From Fremontodendron californicum (Eukaryota > Streptophyta > Magnoliopsida > Malvales > Malvaceae), in contig JAULJL010000028.1 in NCBI GenBank assembly GCA_030761205.1, positions 16,729,001 through 16,793,000 of the forward strand: a stretch of DNA of 64,000 nt. Reading direction: 5' to 3'. Below, in pieces: positions 20,197-33,342 of this stretch (position 1 is its first letter; each line of letters opens with the position of its first letter). The notes beneath the pieces are model-generated. The model did no database searches, was not told the DNA's origin, and saw only the letters and a program-made list of their open reading frames with translations. The translations under genes were made by a program, and so were the position numbers.

Positions 20197-23100
20197 CAAG
20201 TGTGTTATCTCGAGTCTCGGTAAAAGTCGGTTTCAAATTTGGTATTTAAAAAAAATAATTCCTTAAAAAAAGGTCATATTAATTCGATGACGATTCAAAA
20301 TTTGTTATTTGCAACAACAAAAAAATCTATATTCCCCGACAAATCGGAAAAATATAGAATTTTTATTGTTTTGAAAATCTCCGTATCATCCTCTTTTTAA
20401 AAGTGTATTCCTTCGTTAATAATAATTAATGAAGACTCCCCCCGCCAACCCGACGGAGGATCCATGAATTATATTAACTCGGGAATATTGCCTTATTTAT
20501 TAAAAAGACGTTAATTTTCAAAAATTTAAATGATCATGAATGTATCAATTATCACTAAGGTATATACATAATCATATAGTATGTGCAACTATGATGACAT
20601 AGCATGCATTTTATTTTGACATGGAAAAGAAATTAATGACATTTATAAACCTTATTATTACATAGCAAAGAATTAATGACATGTCATGGCAAAGAATTCA
20701 TGGCAAGACATACAATACATGACATGGCAAGTAATTCATGACTCGGCACATATGATATGGCATACATGATATAAACAATCAATCATAAAAATGACACCAT
20801 CATAGAATATTCACAATCACATCAAGATTAAGATGGCAACATGAATAATATATCATAAAATGACATCATCATGGAATATTCATAGATATGGAATAATTAT
20901 GATCAAAATGACGAATATAAATCTCATAGAATATGCATGGTCATGGAATATTATGACTAAGATAACAATGTAGACACTCAATCATAGAATAATCTCATCA
21001 TGAAATATGCATGAACATGGAATATGTACACATCCTTATTTTTAAAATTCTTTTCATGAATTTTCATTTTGATGGAATTATATAAATGACACATGTCGAA
21101 AAATATTACCGTAAAATCCATGCCTTGCGATTTCATAACCACGTGCGTTGAATAATTTCCTATACTTCCCGACAAACCCGACAAAGATTAGGAACTAATT
21201 CTCGCCAAATGTTTAGGAAACCGAAAAGCACATTTTTATGCCAAATTAAATAAAAATATTTTAAAATATGCAATGCATGAAGATGTGTTTTTCCCCTTGA
21301 AGTAAGGACATCCGTATACCTAAAAAGGTGTCCGACTATCTTTGAAAGAAACTTAAATTGGATTTCTAAATCGGATGATTTTGGGATTGAAAAAAAATGC
21401 AATTTTCGGATTAAAAGAACCCCATGGCCGAATGCCCCCCCTAAAAACTCTAGTTTCTTATTTTTTGAAACCCGGGTTAACTACCCATGACCTCATATTT
21501 GTAAAATCAATTTTTACCCTTGAGATAATATAGAAAACATCTTAAAACAGTAGCTAATGACTCCAACCAGCCCCTCCTTTTTGCAAATAAAATAAAAAAT
21601 TTATTAGTTTTAAAAAGGCTCATTTTGACCCTAAAAAACGGGTTTTAAATAGATATTTTTTTAAACCCTTATACAAAATTAAAAAAAATGGAAAAATCAG
21701 TTTAGACTCAAGAAATGATGAAATAAATGAGGTTAAATCAGTTTTTAATTCATACCAAAAATGCCTAGGCCAAAGTTGCCTTAAAGACAGAATACTTAGT
21801 TAAAAACAGATTTACCGAAAACTATTTTTTAACCCTTGATAGAAAATTCTAAAAACTCTATAAAAAAATACCAGAGAGTTCTCTAAGGGTCTACCAAGTG
21901 AGGTTAAAATATATTTTTATTTTGACAAAAGATGCATGGTCAATATATTGCCCAAAATCAAAATATCCAACTTGTAAAACCATCATTTTTTCAACTAGTT
22001 TGCACAAGAGACTTTGGCTATAGACCATTGGTTGGTCTTAGCCAAAAATTAAGTTAAGAATGAAATGAATGCATTCCAACAAGACAAACATATGAAGATA
22101 ATCAAACATGAACTAAAAAATATAAAAAGCAAAGAAAACGAAGGTTGGCTCAATTGTTGGTTCCTTAAACATAGTCCTACCTAACCAAAATCACTTGATA
22201 AAAATCAAGATCCTCAAGCATTTAAACCTTTTATTTCATTTTTAAAAAAAGAAAATCAAAGGAGAAAAGCTATCCTACCACAATAGTGAAACCCACATCC
22301 AACATGCAAGCAAGAAAATCAAGCATAAGACAAGTACAATGAGGAAGCAAGGTTTCGGCCAAGGTAAAAAATATGTCGAAAAAGATTTTGCAAACTTTTT
22401 TATTTTGTAAAAAAGAAGGAAACCTTTAAAAATCTTTTTAAGAACCATTTATTTTTGAGAAAAGAAGTTGACAACAACATGGAAAATAAGAAGAAGAGAT
22501 CATGAAATTAAAGAAAATAAATAAAAAGAAGAGAAGAGAAGAGATTTAGCTACTGCCAACCAAGCTCTGTAATTCCTCTTCCTTTCTCTCTTTTTTCTCT
22601 CTTCTTTTTTTCTCCTCTCAAGAGTTTTAGCTACTTCCCTTGCTTTCAAAATGTAGTGAATCCCCTCAAAAAATGAAGAGAGAGCCCTTGTTAATAGCCT
22701 TGGCCGGCCACCCCCTTGTGTGTGTGTGTGTGTTTTTTTGCCTTAGTCATGCTTTGCATGCTCTCCCAACATCTTTGCCACATGGCTATTTCTTGTCCGC
22801 TCTCTTCATGGTCATTTCCTTAAATTAAGGGTCTACTAACCCCTTATTGGCCAAGAATGCCACCTCAATTATTCTTGTCTCCTATCTCTAAAAAATATCT
22901 TAAGTCACTTGTCATGATCATGTAGCTTACTAACAAAATATCTTCCTAGTTGGAATTTTTATTCCACTTGGCATGATCACATAGCCTTCACATGGTCTTC
23001 ATATGGCCTTCATATGGCTTTGCAATTAAAAAGCCTCCCATTGGCAAAAAATGTCATATAGACAAGTAGTGGAGAATCTTGACCTCTCTTAAAAATGTCA

Positions 23101-24725
23101 TCTTTATACTTCATCTTGGTCATTGGATCAAGTTGATCAAACTCTCCCCTCCCTCTTTCCATACTGGCCGAAAATGGCATGGAATATTCCAGGCCATTCC
23201 TCTTTTTTGTTTTTTTTTCAAATTGGTCCTTTTCGGTTTTTTCGATAAAATTATATTTTGGCCTTCAAACTTGATGTATTTGCAAATGGACCCCAATTTT
23301 GGATTTTTCTTCTCCAATTCATCCCATCTAATGTAAAACTCAGTTATGGAGGTTTTCATAATTTTTCGAGCTCATTTTCATTTTTCCTGAATTTTTCTCT
23401 AAAGTTGCGGATTAGTCCCCCCAAACTTTGCTTATGTTCATTTCAGCCCCATTTTCGGATTTTCTTCTCCAATCCATCATATCCAATATAAAAATCAGTT
23501 ATGGATGTTTTCATAATTTTTCGAGCTCGTTTTCTATTTTTCTCGGATTTTTCTCTAAAATTACGGATTAGTCCCCCGAATTTAGCCTATTTGTATTCGG
23601 TCCCAATTTCGGGTTTTTTTCCTTCTCATTTTCTTCTTTCCATTCTAAAACTTAATTCTGGAAATTTTCATAATTTTTCGAGCTCGGATTCTATTTTTCT
23701 TGAATTTTCCCAAATTGCCCTTTAGCCCCTAAAACCTCGATTTTACTCAAAACTCGCCAATTTTCTAGATTTTCTTTTTCCATCGCCTTTTTCATATATT
23801 GAATTGGAGTTGGACCAAATTTTCCCAATGTTTACATCTGAATTCCTCTCCAATTTAGTTTTTCCCTTTTTCCTCAAAATTGAGAATTTTCTCGATTTTT
23901 TAGTTTCTCTTCCAATCGGCTCTTCCTTTAGATCCACTTCAAATTGGAACTTGAGGTATATTTATTTATTATTTATAAACTAGGGACTTCAATTTTACCG
24001 AATTGGACCATCTTCGTAGTTTTTCTCAAATTTGTGATTTTTCCATTTATTCACTAAATCTTTATTTTCCTTTTTTTTCTCTTCAAGTTAATTCTTCCTT
24101 CAATTCCACTTCAAATTGGACCTTCCAATATCCTTATTTATTGATCTTATTCATTTTGAAACTTCATTTTTGTCCAATTTGATCATTTATACACTTTTAC
24201 CAAATTTGCAAAATTTATCATTTTTCCCAAAATGGCAATTTTCGATTTTGTCCAATTCTTTTTCCGATTGATTCCTCTTGGTGAAATTGGACATTGAGAT
24301 ATTTCTTTCTATTGATTATCCTTCAATTTGAGGTTTTAATTTCATTTAATTTGATCGTGCACGTACTTTTCCCAAATTTTGGAAATTCCATGCTTTTTCC
24401 TACATTGAAATTTGCAATTTGTCTTTCCATCTTCAATTTTTCTCTCTATATTCAATTGTAGATCTCCAATTATCAAGATTCCTTCACCATTGTTCAATTC
24501 ACCTTCAAATCTTGATTTTCCTTGAAAGTTGACTTTTTTAGTGGTTGACTTTTTGAGGTTGACTTTTTTAGAGTTGACTTTTTTTGGGTTGAATTTTTTG
24601 TATTGACCTTCGAATCAAAGTCTTAGAGACCCATCTGTGGAATGAGGGGAGATTCTTTGCATTCCGGGAAGTTGAAGGAAGAACTTACCTTGTTTAGGGG
24701 GCCCGAACAAAATTAGGTGTCTACA
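20197..24725 (-). mobile_element. Ogre-type LTR fragment (4.5 kb)
   Basis: The left part (gtgttatctcgagtctcggtaaa, then the ttccccgacaaa..cgg segment) matches the LTR at 40855-41200. The right end (acaaaattaggtgtctaca, 24725) matches the LTR ends at 48686 and 51225. The first ~450 bases of a full LTR (TGTCGCAACC end) are missing. Inside are diverged ~170-bp repeats (23240-23750) and short repeats of ggttgactttttt (24530-24600), as in the other Ogre LTRs. No polypurine tract follows, so it is a truncated solo LTR. Short frames inside (such as 23079-23725) are not genes. Confidence 0.7.
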
Positions 24726-24887
24726 CAACCGTTGCTACCTCTTTTCTTTTCTCCAATGGACATCCAAGTACTACTCTTACTTTCTTAAGATTATCGATAA
24801 ATAAAGGTAAGCAATAATGATTAATTATGAGTAAATTCTTATCTCTTCCAGAACATTCCAAAATTCATTTTTTGAAATTGATCAAAT

Positions 24888-25820
24888 CTAGCGATGAACT
24901 TTTTCATAAATAATATTTCTTGCGATAAGTGCATTAGTAGCAAGCATTTCAAACCCCTCACGAATAAGTTCATTGCCTTTGTCATCTTTTGATTTTTTAG
25001 CTATTTTATTAATTGAACTACTCAAAAGATCGAAAGGAGTTCTAGAGCGAGCCTTAAGGGATATCATGAGATCAATGTAGTTATCACATGAAGTATCATG
25101 ATTCTCCAATTTTACCTGATTCTGAGAGATTAAATCATCAATATTATCAATATTCTCTCTTAACTTATCATCTGTTCCAGAAGATTGTCTTCATCGTTTC
25201 ATTTTTGTTGTAGTCTTAGCATGCTCCCCAGTGGCTGGATCGTTGCCATAAAGAATTAGCATCTTGTTTTGGAATGGGTTTAGTCATCCATTCCTGGGCA
25301 GAAGGATGTGCCTAAAAATTATAAGTATTATATTGTGAGAATATAACTACTAAAATGTAAAAGAGTTAAATTAAATAATAATATTTTAATAAAATTTATC
25401 TCAGTCATTCGTTGTCAAACTTCAGACTTAGTATCCCATAACTTGGTAATTGGATTCCAAGAAAATCAACTCATTCCTTGCTTGAACAAATTATAACACT
25501 TTGAAAAATTGGTTTCTATATATAGTCTTCCAACGATTTTTCACTTTCTCCTTCTCTCTATCTCTACCAAAATTTTCTTTTAACTCAGTGATTATACTAT
25601 CATATGCATGTTTTGTGAAAGTTCCATTTACTTTGTTCCCCATATTGTGTTGATTCAAAAAAGCATCAACAAGAGCATAATCCATTGTTGGTGTCCAAGT
25701 CAAAACATCATCCTTATTTGTACCTTGGTCATTTTCGTTGGCATTAACTATTTTTTCCCTTGACATAGATAAATCTACACATTCACAAAGAAACATGCAA
25801 AAAGGTACAATAACAATCAA
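24888..25820 (-). pseudogene. Myb/SANT-like ORF1 of a PIF/Harbinger element, broken
   Basis: The first part (25820-25491) contains a trihelix/Myb-like DNA-binding domain: WTPTMDYALVDAFLNQHNMG followed by KEKVKNRWKTI. Then come shifted frames with pieces of the family's middle region and a C-terminal part (25109-24888, LLSSSINKIAKKSKDD...LATNALIARNIIY). In active PIF/Harbinger elements this protein binds the transposon ends together with the transposase. Stops and frameshifts near 25490 and 25200 disable it. It lies downstream of, and on the same strand as, the transposase remnants, the usual two-gene layout. Confidence 0.65.
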
Positions 25821-26128
25821 ATATAATCATTGAAAAATAATGCTTTAATTGTTCAAATGAGATAAGAACATTTAAGTAATCAAATAAATACATGAAGTCT
25901 CTTGAATAAAGCAAATACAAATTCAAGAAAATCCACAAATAAAAATAACCACTCAATTTTTATAATCTATCCACAAAGTAGTAGCTATAGAATCTCTTAA
26001 TTGTTCTCCTCGAGCAGCATCTTCATTCTCATTTTTAAGAGCACGATATTCTTATTCAGTGACCCAATATTTAGTTCACAATGAACCTCATGAATTAGAG
26101 CATCATTGGGATCTACAACATTAAGTAA

Positions 26129-27190
26129 TTATGTAGAATACAGCATGCTAAAATTATTAATTACTTTATCTTTTCGAACTTCATATGTTAATGCAATTGT
26201 GCTTGCTATAATGGGAAATCTTCTTTTTAAAATACCGAATGATCTTTTAATTGCATTAGGCAGAGATGCGTGCCTAAGTTTGAATAGTTCTCGAGGATTT
26301 TGTGGCGGATTATTTGAATATTCTTTCAAATGATAATGCACTCTTTTATATGGTATGATCAATCCGTTTCTTAACATTTTCAGCATCGACAAGATAATAT
26401 TTACGTATTCAAATTATAACCATATGTATTTTGGTCTCGATCTTATAAGTAATTATAATATTATATTATACTAATTATCTTTTGGAATCATAAGCCTATC
26501 TTCTCTTGGTAGTGGCTTTTTCATAATTCTTGAGTCAAACGAGGTACCTCTCATCTAGGTAATACATAAGTGACTTTTAAATCAAATGAACATGCTACCA
26601 AAATATTTTTGGTTGGGTACTCTTTTCTATCATGATATTTTGGAACGTCTGTGTTTAATATCTTAACTCTAATATATATTCTTTCAATAGCTCCTAAACA
26701 GTCCTGATATTAATTTTATATATTAATACTTATTTAAATATAAACAGACTTGTAATTAAATTAAAATAATTAAGGATTTCTTACCTTAAAGTATGGAAAT
26801 AATCTAATATTTTCAAGTATCTTGGTTGTTTAAAGAATCTCTCCTCTAACTCTATTATAGCTCTTGAAACATGATGTAAATAACGATAACTATTTCTCCT
26901 GAATGTCTAAACCAAAATTGTATTTTTCGATTTCTTGCATGATGTGACAATATTTTAAGAGTTTTAGCAACTTGTTCTTCAACTGTAACTTGTTTTGTTG
27001 GTTTTAGGCCATCATATCTTTCTAACATTGCACATAAATCTAGAAAAGCTCTAGGTCTCATTCTTATAATATTTCAACTTTTCTCATTACCAATAATTTG
27101 ACTCATTATTTCATCTCTAACCCTATCTTTTTCTAAACTCATACTATGATCAATAACTTCTATATATGGTCCTTTTTTATGTACATATCA
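26129..27190 (-). pseudogene. PIF/Harbinger transposase (DDE_Tnp_4-like), decayed
   Basis: The N-terminal part (27061-26855) reads MRPRAFLDLCAMLERYDGLKPT then VEEQVAKTLKILSHHARNR. The middle (about 26700-26500) shows DCLGAIERIYIRVK, where the usual Asp of GAIDGT has become Glu, and RKEYPTKNILVACSFD with stops nearby. The C-terminal part (26392-26129) reads PYKRVHYHLKEYSNNPPQNP then RHASLPNAIKRSFGILKRRF. Several stops and frameshifts separate these blocks, so it is dead. Ends and TTA-type target duplication were not identified. Confidence 0.7.
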
Positions 27191-27758
27191 ATAAACAACT
27201 AAACACATAACGTAAACAATTGTACTTCGACATCTTTTTCTCCACAAGTACTCAATCACTTTCTCATTTTTTTCTTTATCCATCTATGGTAACAAAAGTT
27301 TTAATAATATTAATAATCTTTTAATTATTATAAGTAAACATAATACACTAGTATATTCTTATAGGAAACAAAATAATAATAGTAAACATTAAAGAAAAAT
27401 GATGGATTTGTTTAATAGCTAAAACAAACCAAGCATACAAATTCTTAATAATAAAAAACTATGAAAGAGAAAAGAAAATGAATCCATTGGTGGACTTACT
27501 ATTTCTTAAACTTGATCCAAACTACCATTTCATGTTTGAGCTTAAAATCAAATAGTTAAAATCATGGATCAAGCACTTGTACCAAAGGCAAGGGAATTTA
27601 TGATCATGCCTTGAACCGACAATAAAAGAGGATCTTGAATCCTGATTGCCCTATTCTCTTGACCAGCACAAAGCATTGAGACTCAACTAGAAAGCTAGGA
27701 ATCTAGTGCATAGGCGACTAGCTAGAACATTCTAGTTTTGTGTCTGCATTGGCTGTAA
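27191..27758. other. Intergenic, nothing recognised
   Basis: AT-rich at first, then more mixed sequence. It may hold the 5' end of the Harbinger element. No ORF, RNA or repeat is supported. Confidence 0.3.
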
Positions 27759-28582
27759 GTAGACCTGCTCAAGGGTCGGGCTATTTGTCTAAACCCAAAA
27801 CCCACTCGATATTTGGGAGGGCTTGGACAAAAATATTAGGTCCGAAAAACGGGCCTGGACAAAATTTTGAGTCCATTTTCTAAACGAACAAGGGCTTTGG
27901 ACAGAAAATTTTAGGCCCGGCTTGGCCCATCCCCAATATTATATTATTTATATAATACTTATAATTTTATATTTGATAATAATAAATAGTTTAATTTATA
28001 AACTTATAAAATTATTTTATTACCCATTCATTTTACTCCCCTTACCCTTAGCCCTTAGGCCTTAACCCGGTAAAACACAAACCCCACCTTTACTCCCCTT
28101 ACCCTTAAGCCTAAACTCTTCCACCTCCCAATCTCAAACACTCACAGCAGCCTCATTCTCCTTACCTTGTTGCATCAATCAGTTTCTCATTTAACATGTT
28201 GTAGGAAGTTCATTTTGAAGGCTGATTCCAGTTTTGTAGGCATTACAAAATATTAAATGGGCATGGATTTAGCAGTACCAGACTGTTAATTATTAAACTA
28301 GTCATCATGCAGCACACCAACAGAAAGATATCCAGTGCAATAATTGGTGCAGAAAGCAAAGATGATCAAGTGTATTATTTTTGTTAATATTAAATACATT
28401 CATTTTTTTAATTGGGAAAAAATTGGGTGGGTCAAGCCGGGCTTGGATATCCTTTTAATGATATGGATCGGGCCTGGTTACAAAAACTTGCCCATATTTT
28501 GGCATGGGCTGAGCCTGGACAGGAACAAATGCAATTAGTATCGTGTCTGGCTCGGCCTGACCCGGCCCATGAGCAGGTCTAC
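27759..28582. mobile_element. Non-autonomous element with 13-bp terminal inverted repeats
   Basis: gtagacctgctca (27759) and tgagcaggtctac (28582) are perfect inverted ends. Both are followed inward by GGCCGGG/GGGCTTGG-rich short repeats (27770-27935 and 28425-28570). The 824-bp interior is non-coding; frames at 28344-28597 are products of the repeat. A matching target duplication was not found, so the family is uncertain. The TIR resembles the hAT-like tagacctg ends elsewhere in the window. Confidence 0.6.
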
Positions 28583-28826
28583 TCATATGATTATTAATAG
28601 GATTTTTTTACTATTTTTAGGAAGAGCTAAGTTATTGGAAAGAAGGGAAGCTTCGAGAGGATTTGAACTTTTTGTTTCTTGGTTCCGATTTAATGAGTTC
28701 AAGTGAGTGACTTGATATCCTTTCGGTGTTTTGACACCCTAAAAATTAGTCTCAATATGTTTATATTTTGTATATAATATTTAAGGTTTTGTCCCTTGAT
28801 TTGTTAAATTGGATTAAGCATGCAAA

Positions 28827-28865
<39 letters not shown>

Positions 28866-29853
28866 ATTTCTTTGTTTTGAATTTAGAATGTTATTTCGTT
28901 TTTTATTTGATTTTTGAATATAATTTTGCTCAAATATATGTGTGTTTATCTATCTATCCTTGTAGATACAAATTATTGTCTAACATATTTTAAAAGGAAA
29001 TACGAAATTTTGCTTTGTATGAGATATGTGTAGTGAAAATTCATAAATATTATTTTGTATATTCTGGGTATTCTGAAAATATGTTTGCATTTATCTCCTA
29101 GTATGGTTAGGCTTTGACTCTGCCAATGGGGTTTAGATGTTGATCATGTCGACATGTACTTTTTGATTTAGAAATTGATTTCGAAACATACCACCGGTTT
29201 CAAAATAGTGATTTTTGTTTTGTTCAGTGTACCATCAAGTTGTTTCTATTGTAGCTTTTGTTTCGATTCTGATCTATGCCACAAGGGTCAAGTGTGGTCG
29301 TAGCATGTTACGAGAGACCAATGAAAAGTGAAAATTTTGTTTAGTTTTGTTCTATGAAAATTTGATTATATTTATGAATATCAGATTACCCATAAATATT
29401 TTTGAATTATTACTATTAATGAATTTTTTTGTCCAATAAACATTTGAAACATGCTTAATCCAACTGAAGGGATGTCTGTTACTTGTTGAGTCTTCGTACT
29501 CACTACTTTAATTTTTCTTACTTTTTAATATTTTGATATTTGCATCTTCAGGGTTTAGTTTTGACAAGAGATTGTGTTTGCGAGTTCTTATCTATCCTTT
29601 GTCTTCATATAGCTTTAAATGTGAGTGATTTGATATTAGTTTTAGTAAATTTATTAGTTAGCTAGAATATTTTAGTATTTTTTTTTTATCAAAGTGTAAT
29701 ATTTAAATTTCGAAGACCTGAGGTTTTATAAACTATAATTTTGGAGACTTTTTGAGTTTTGATTATATCTGTTGCCTTGCATGCTTATATGAGATTCGTC
29801 TCATGAGTATGCATCGTTGTTACGTCCTAAATCTTTGGGTTTGGGGCGTGACA
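28583..29853 (-). mobile_element. Candidate gypsy-type LTR (minus), left end unresolved
   Basis: The right end reads on the minus strand TGTCACGCCCCAAACCC and soon GGACGTAACA, a start common in plant gypsy LTRs. Inside are a (TA)n run at 28830-28862 and the word ttgttgagtcttcgtactcact. No matching left end, PBS or ORF was found. Confidence 0.3.
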
Positions 29854-30129
29854 ATCACCACTTTTCTTCATAAGAAAAACACAACCTATCAATAATCACA
29901 TTTTTTTACTAAATTATATAACATCATTAGAACCAGAAGTAGTAGACGGATTTTTGTTCTTTTTTGTTCCTTGCCGAGGTTTTGAATTTTCAATAGCAAT
30001 GACCTAAAATTCAAAATAAAATTAAGTTAATATTATTGATGATAGTAAAGTTAATATATGATAAACTATAATACATATTTTAATGAAACTCTTTTGAACT
30101 TATAAAATAGTAATCTTACAAATTTAGAT

Positions 30130-32890
30130 TTTTTTGGAAAAGCCTATCTTATTGTGGCCCTCTTCAGAGCAATATCTACATGTCATTACTCTACCAGCCA
30201 TTGAAAGATTGCTTCTATTCTTTCCTTCAAGTGGTTCCCTCTTTCTTTTTTTTTTTTTTGGTAGACCTCTCAAGCATTCTTTTCACAAAAAAAGTAGAAC
30301 TAGACTTTTTGCGCTTTTTGTCAAAACATATATCCTTTGACAGGATTTAACAGGCAACCAAGTATATCTCCTTGTTGAACCATGAAGATAAATATTGAAA
30401 AGGGTCTGAGCCTTAAAAATAATAGCAGACATGACATGCAAACAAGGAACCCCACTTATGTCGCATTTCTTACGTGTACATGACTATTGTTGCAACATCA
30501 CAGTAGAACTCTCTTTTTTGTTTTGCTGCATTATACCAGTTAACCTCAAGTTTGCCACCCACATTCCATTCAACTTCCCAGTTACCATAAAGTTTTTCTG
30601 ACTTCTCTAGTTTTTCAATGATCCTAGGCCCATAATCATTTTCCACTTGCTCATATACATCTTAATGTCCTCAAGTATGCTAATGATAGGCTTGCACCTA
30701 GCTTTTAATATCACCCCATTAAATGTTTCACACATATTATTATCAATAACATCACACTTAATGATTTCAAAAAAATGCTCGATACCAATCCTGAACAAGC
30801 CATTTTTCCTATAAATCTTCTTTTCCTTTCAACTCTCTTTCAATGCCGGCCATGATTTCTAGTTGTTTGTTCAACTCAGATTGATTTGGAGAGCTAGCAT
30901 AAATCCAAAACTGCATTTGCAAGTTTTTACCCATATTTTTCTTCTTCCATCTAACTAGCACACATCATTTGTTCAACTAATGGCAGTAAATATCTAATAG
31001 ATCTTAATAGACCTTAGCACATGAACAAACAAACATACATTAATTTGAATTATAATTCATTATTACAAATCATGAAACAAATAAATATCAACATTGAAAT
31101 AAGATAAAGTATCAAGAGCATACATTTTGCATATCACTGATGATTGACCATCCAAGCCCATTTTCAATATTCAAATCCGCACATAATTGATCTATAAACT
31201 AAGTTCAATTGTCAGTAGACTCTTTCTTCACCACTGGCCATGTAATTGGGAACATTTGATTGTTCCTATCCTCTCGAAACCACAAGCAACTGTCATTTGA
31301 CTAGCCCTTTTAAATAGCATCCATCTAGGCCAATGGTTTGTCTGCATCCTGCCAGAAAACCTTGTTTCAGTGTTCAAAAACATATGTATGTTTTCTTAAA
31401 GATAGGGTCTGAATCAGGTGTTGGCTTATGAGATGTGACATATATAGTGCTTCTAAGATTTGTTGCTTTCAGCTCCTATACAAGTCATTCAAAGCTAGAA
31501 GTTCTATGTATTTCTCTTTCAATTTTTAACTACCTCACCCTTGGCTGCCTTGCAAACACTAAGTGCCGCAAGAACACCTAAATTCTCTCACAAGTGCTCT
31601 TAGATGCCTAGGCTTAATGAGTGCTTACTTTGATATATTTTGACCATGAATGTCTTATTAGTGCTACAACATGAGTAAAGGATAACCCACTTACAATCCT
31701 TGGAAGTACAAACAACTTTAGCCTTGATTTATCATTCTTGATGTACTTAAATTAAAATATTTTCCTTGTTGAAAAGTCAACAAATACATTCTTGAAAACC
31801 TTAAGATCTTCAAACCTAAGCCCAAGCACAAAATCACTGAAAGGGGCTTTTTGATTATATTGCATGTTGCTAGACTTCACTTTTTGTGCATCATCTTTTG
31901 ATCCATTTGTGTTTGTAAAACTACCAGGGTCTAATGAATCAAAGTACTCACTTTCATATCCACAGACCTTTTCAGAATCTAAATTAGGCTTAGATGTTAT
32001 ACTCGTTACTCTTACATCCTGAATAAGGATAATAACTACATTATCATTATCATCACCATTTGAATCATTCATACATAACTATTTTTTCCGTTTAACATAC
32101 TCTTTCAAGTTTTTCCTTGCAACCTCCAATTCATAATTTTTTTTGACTCATCATTACTGACCCACTTCACATCCACCAATCTCTCTTCTACATCTTCACT
32201 TGAATCACTTTCATACTTTGTGACATTCCCATCAGTTTCATGCTTTTCAATTTCATCCCTTGTAGTAACTTCTTGATCTTTAGTAACATTAAGTTCTATT
32301 ACATTTTACATTATCTCATTCATGCCTTTCACTTTCATTTCCATCATTAACTCTTTCATCTCTATTAACATCCACTTCTGTCACATTTACATTTTCTCCT
32401 TTCACATCACTATAAAAATTCTTTAATGCAGGTGTAAGAGGTGTATTAGGTGAAGGAGTAAAGGACGTGTGTCATCATTAGCTGCACTACTAATCCCAAC
32501 CACATTTTCCTTACTTGTATTTATATTTTCAAAAACTTCAATTGGTTAAATAAGGACATTCGAAAACTCTTTTTCCTTCACTTCTTCATCTAAGTGTTCT
32601 ACATAGATATCTACAATACTAGTATTCCTTAATTGAGCAGCCAATTCTAACACTTCTTTATCATCATATAACAACTGCAAGCCTGCATCCAATGACTTTC
32701 CAGCCTCAACATAGTAAACTTTCATTGATTTTGACAAATCATAACCTAAGAACTTAATTGTTCCTAGTATAGTCCAATAACAAATGCAATCAACATTATC
32801 ATACTATATTTCTGACCATTTTCATATCGGATTGCTGGGGTTCTTAACAATTTTTTCCCGTGATGGTACCTTGCTTTACAAATGTTGGAG
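30130..32890 (-). pseudogene. Mutator-like (MULE) transposase, decayed
   Basis: From 5' to 3' on the minus strand: a PB1-like N-terminal part (32737-32546, MKVYYVEAGKSLDAGLQLLY...VDIYVEH), the MuDR N-terminal region (32072-31752, FVLGLRFEDLKVFKNVFVDF), and the MULE catalytic region (about 31350-31140), with GCRQTIGLDGCYLKG carrying the first catalytic Asp and GWSIISD carrying the second. Next come KCDVIDNNMCETFNGVILKA (30798-30607), a SWIM zinc finger (about 30480-30430, CDISGVPCLHVMSA) and a zinc knuckle with its last Cys lost (CRYCSEEGHNKIGF, near 30160). Many stops and shifts separate the blocks. Terminal inverted repeats were not identified. Confidence 0.75.
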
Positions 32891-33078
32891 GTGATCATGC
32901 TACAAAGACATTTAAAACAAATAAATCATAAATCAATTAATCTAAGGCATAACATAAACAAATATTTTAAACATCATTAAAATGATAATGCCTGTAAGGG
33001 ATTATTAAATAGTTGACCCCCTATGTTCGAAAGGCCAAAATTAAATTTCTTCAAAGAGAAAGAACCCTATGTGCCAAG

Positions 33079-33334
33079 TACACCTGGCAATACTGGACAT
33101 GACACAATTACACGACACGAACACAACATAGGAAAAATAACTAAAACATGGCACAAAACACGATATGACACGAAAAAATAACACGAACACGACACGAACA
33201 CACGAATGTGCCAAAATCTATATAATACAAATTATTAACGTTTCAAAGTTTATATAAGTATATAACACCTCAAACACAATTATGATATAAAAAAATACAC
33301 GAATACGACACGAATACATGAATTGCTGGGTCTA
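33079..33334. mobile_element. 256-bp hAT-type MITE with perfect 8-bp target duplication
   Basis: The element begins tacacctggcaa and ends ttgctgggtcta (inverted, imperfect). It is flanked on both sides by gtgccaag (33071-33078 and 33335-33342), the 8-bp duplication typical of hAT transposition. The interior is non-coding with short repeats of gacacgaacac. A fragment of the same type lies at 20110-20196. Confidence 0.8.
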
Positions 33335-33342
33335 GTGCCAAG

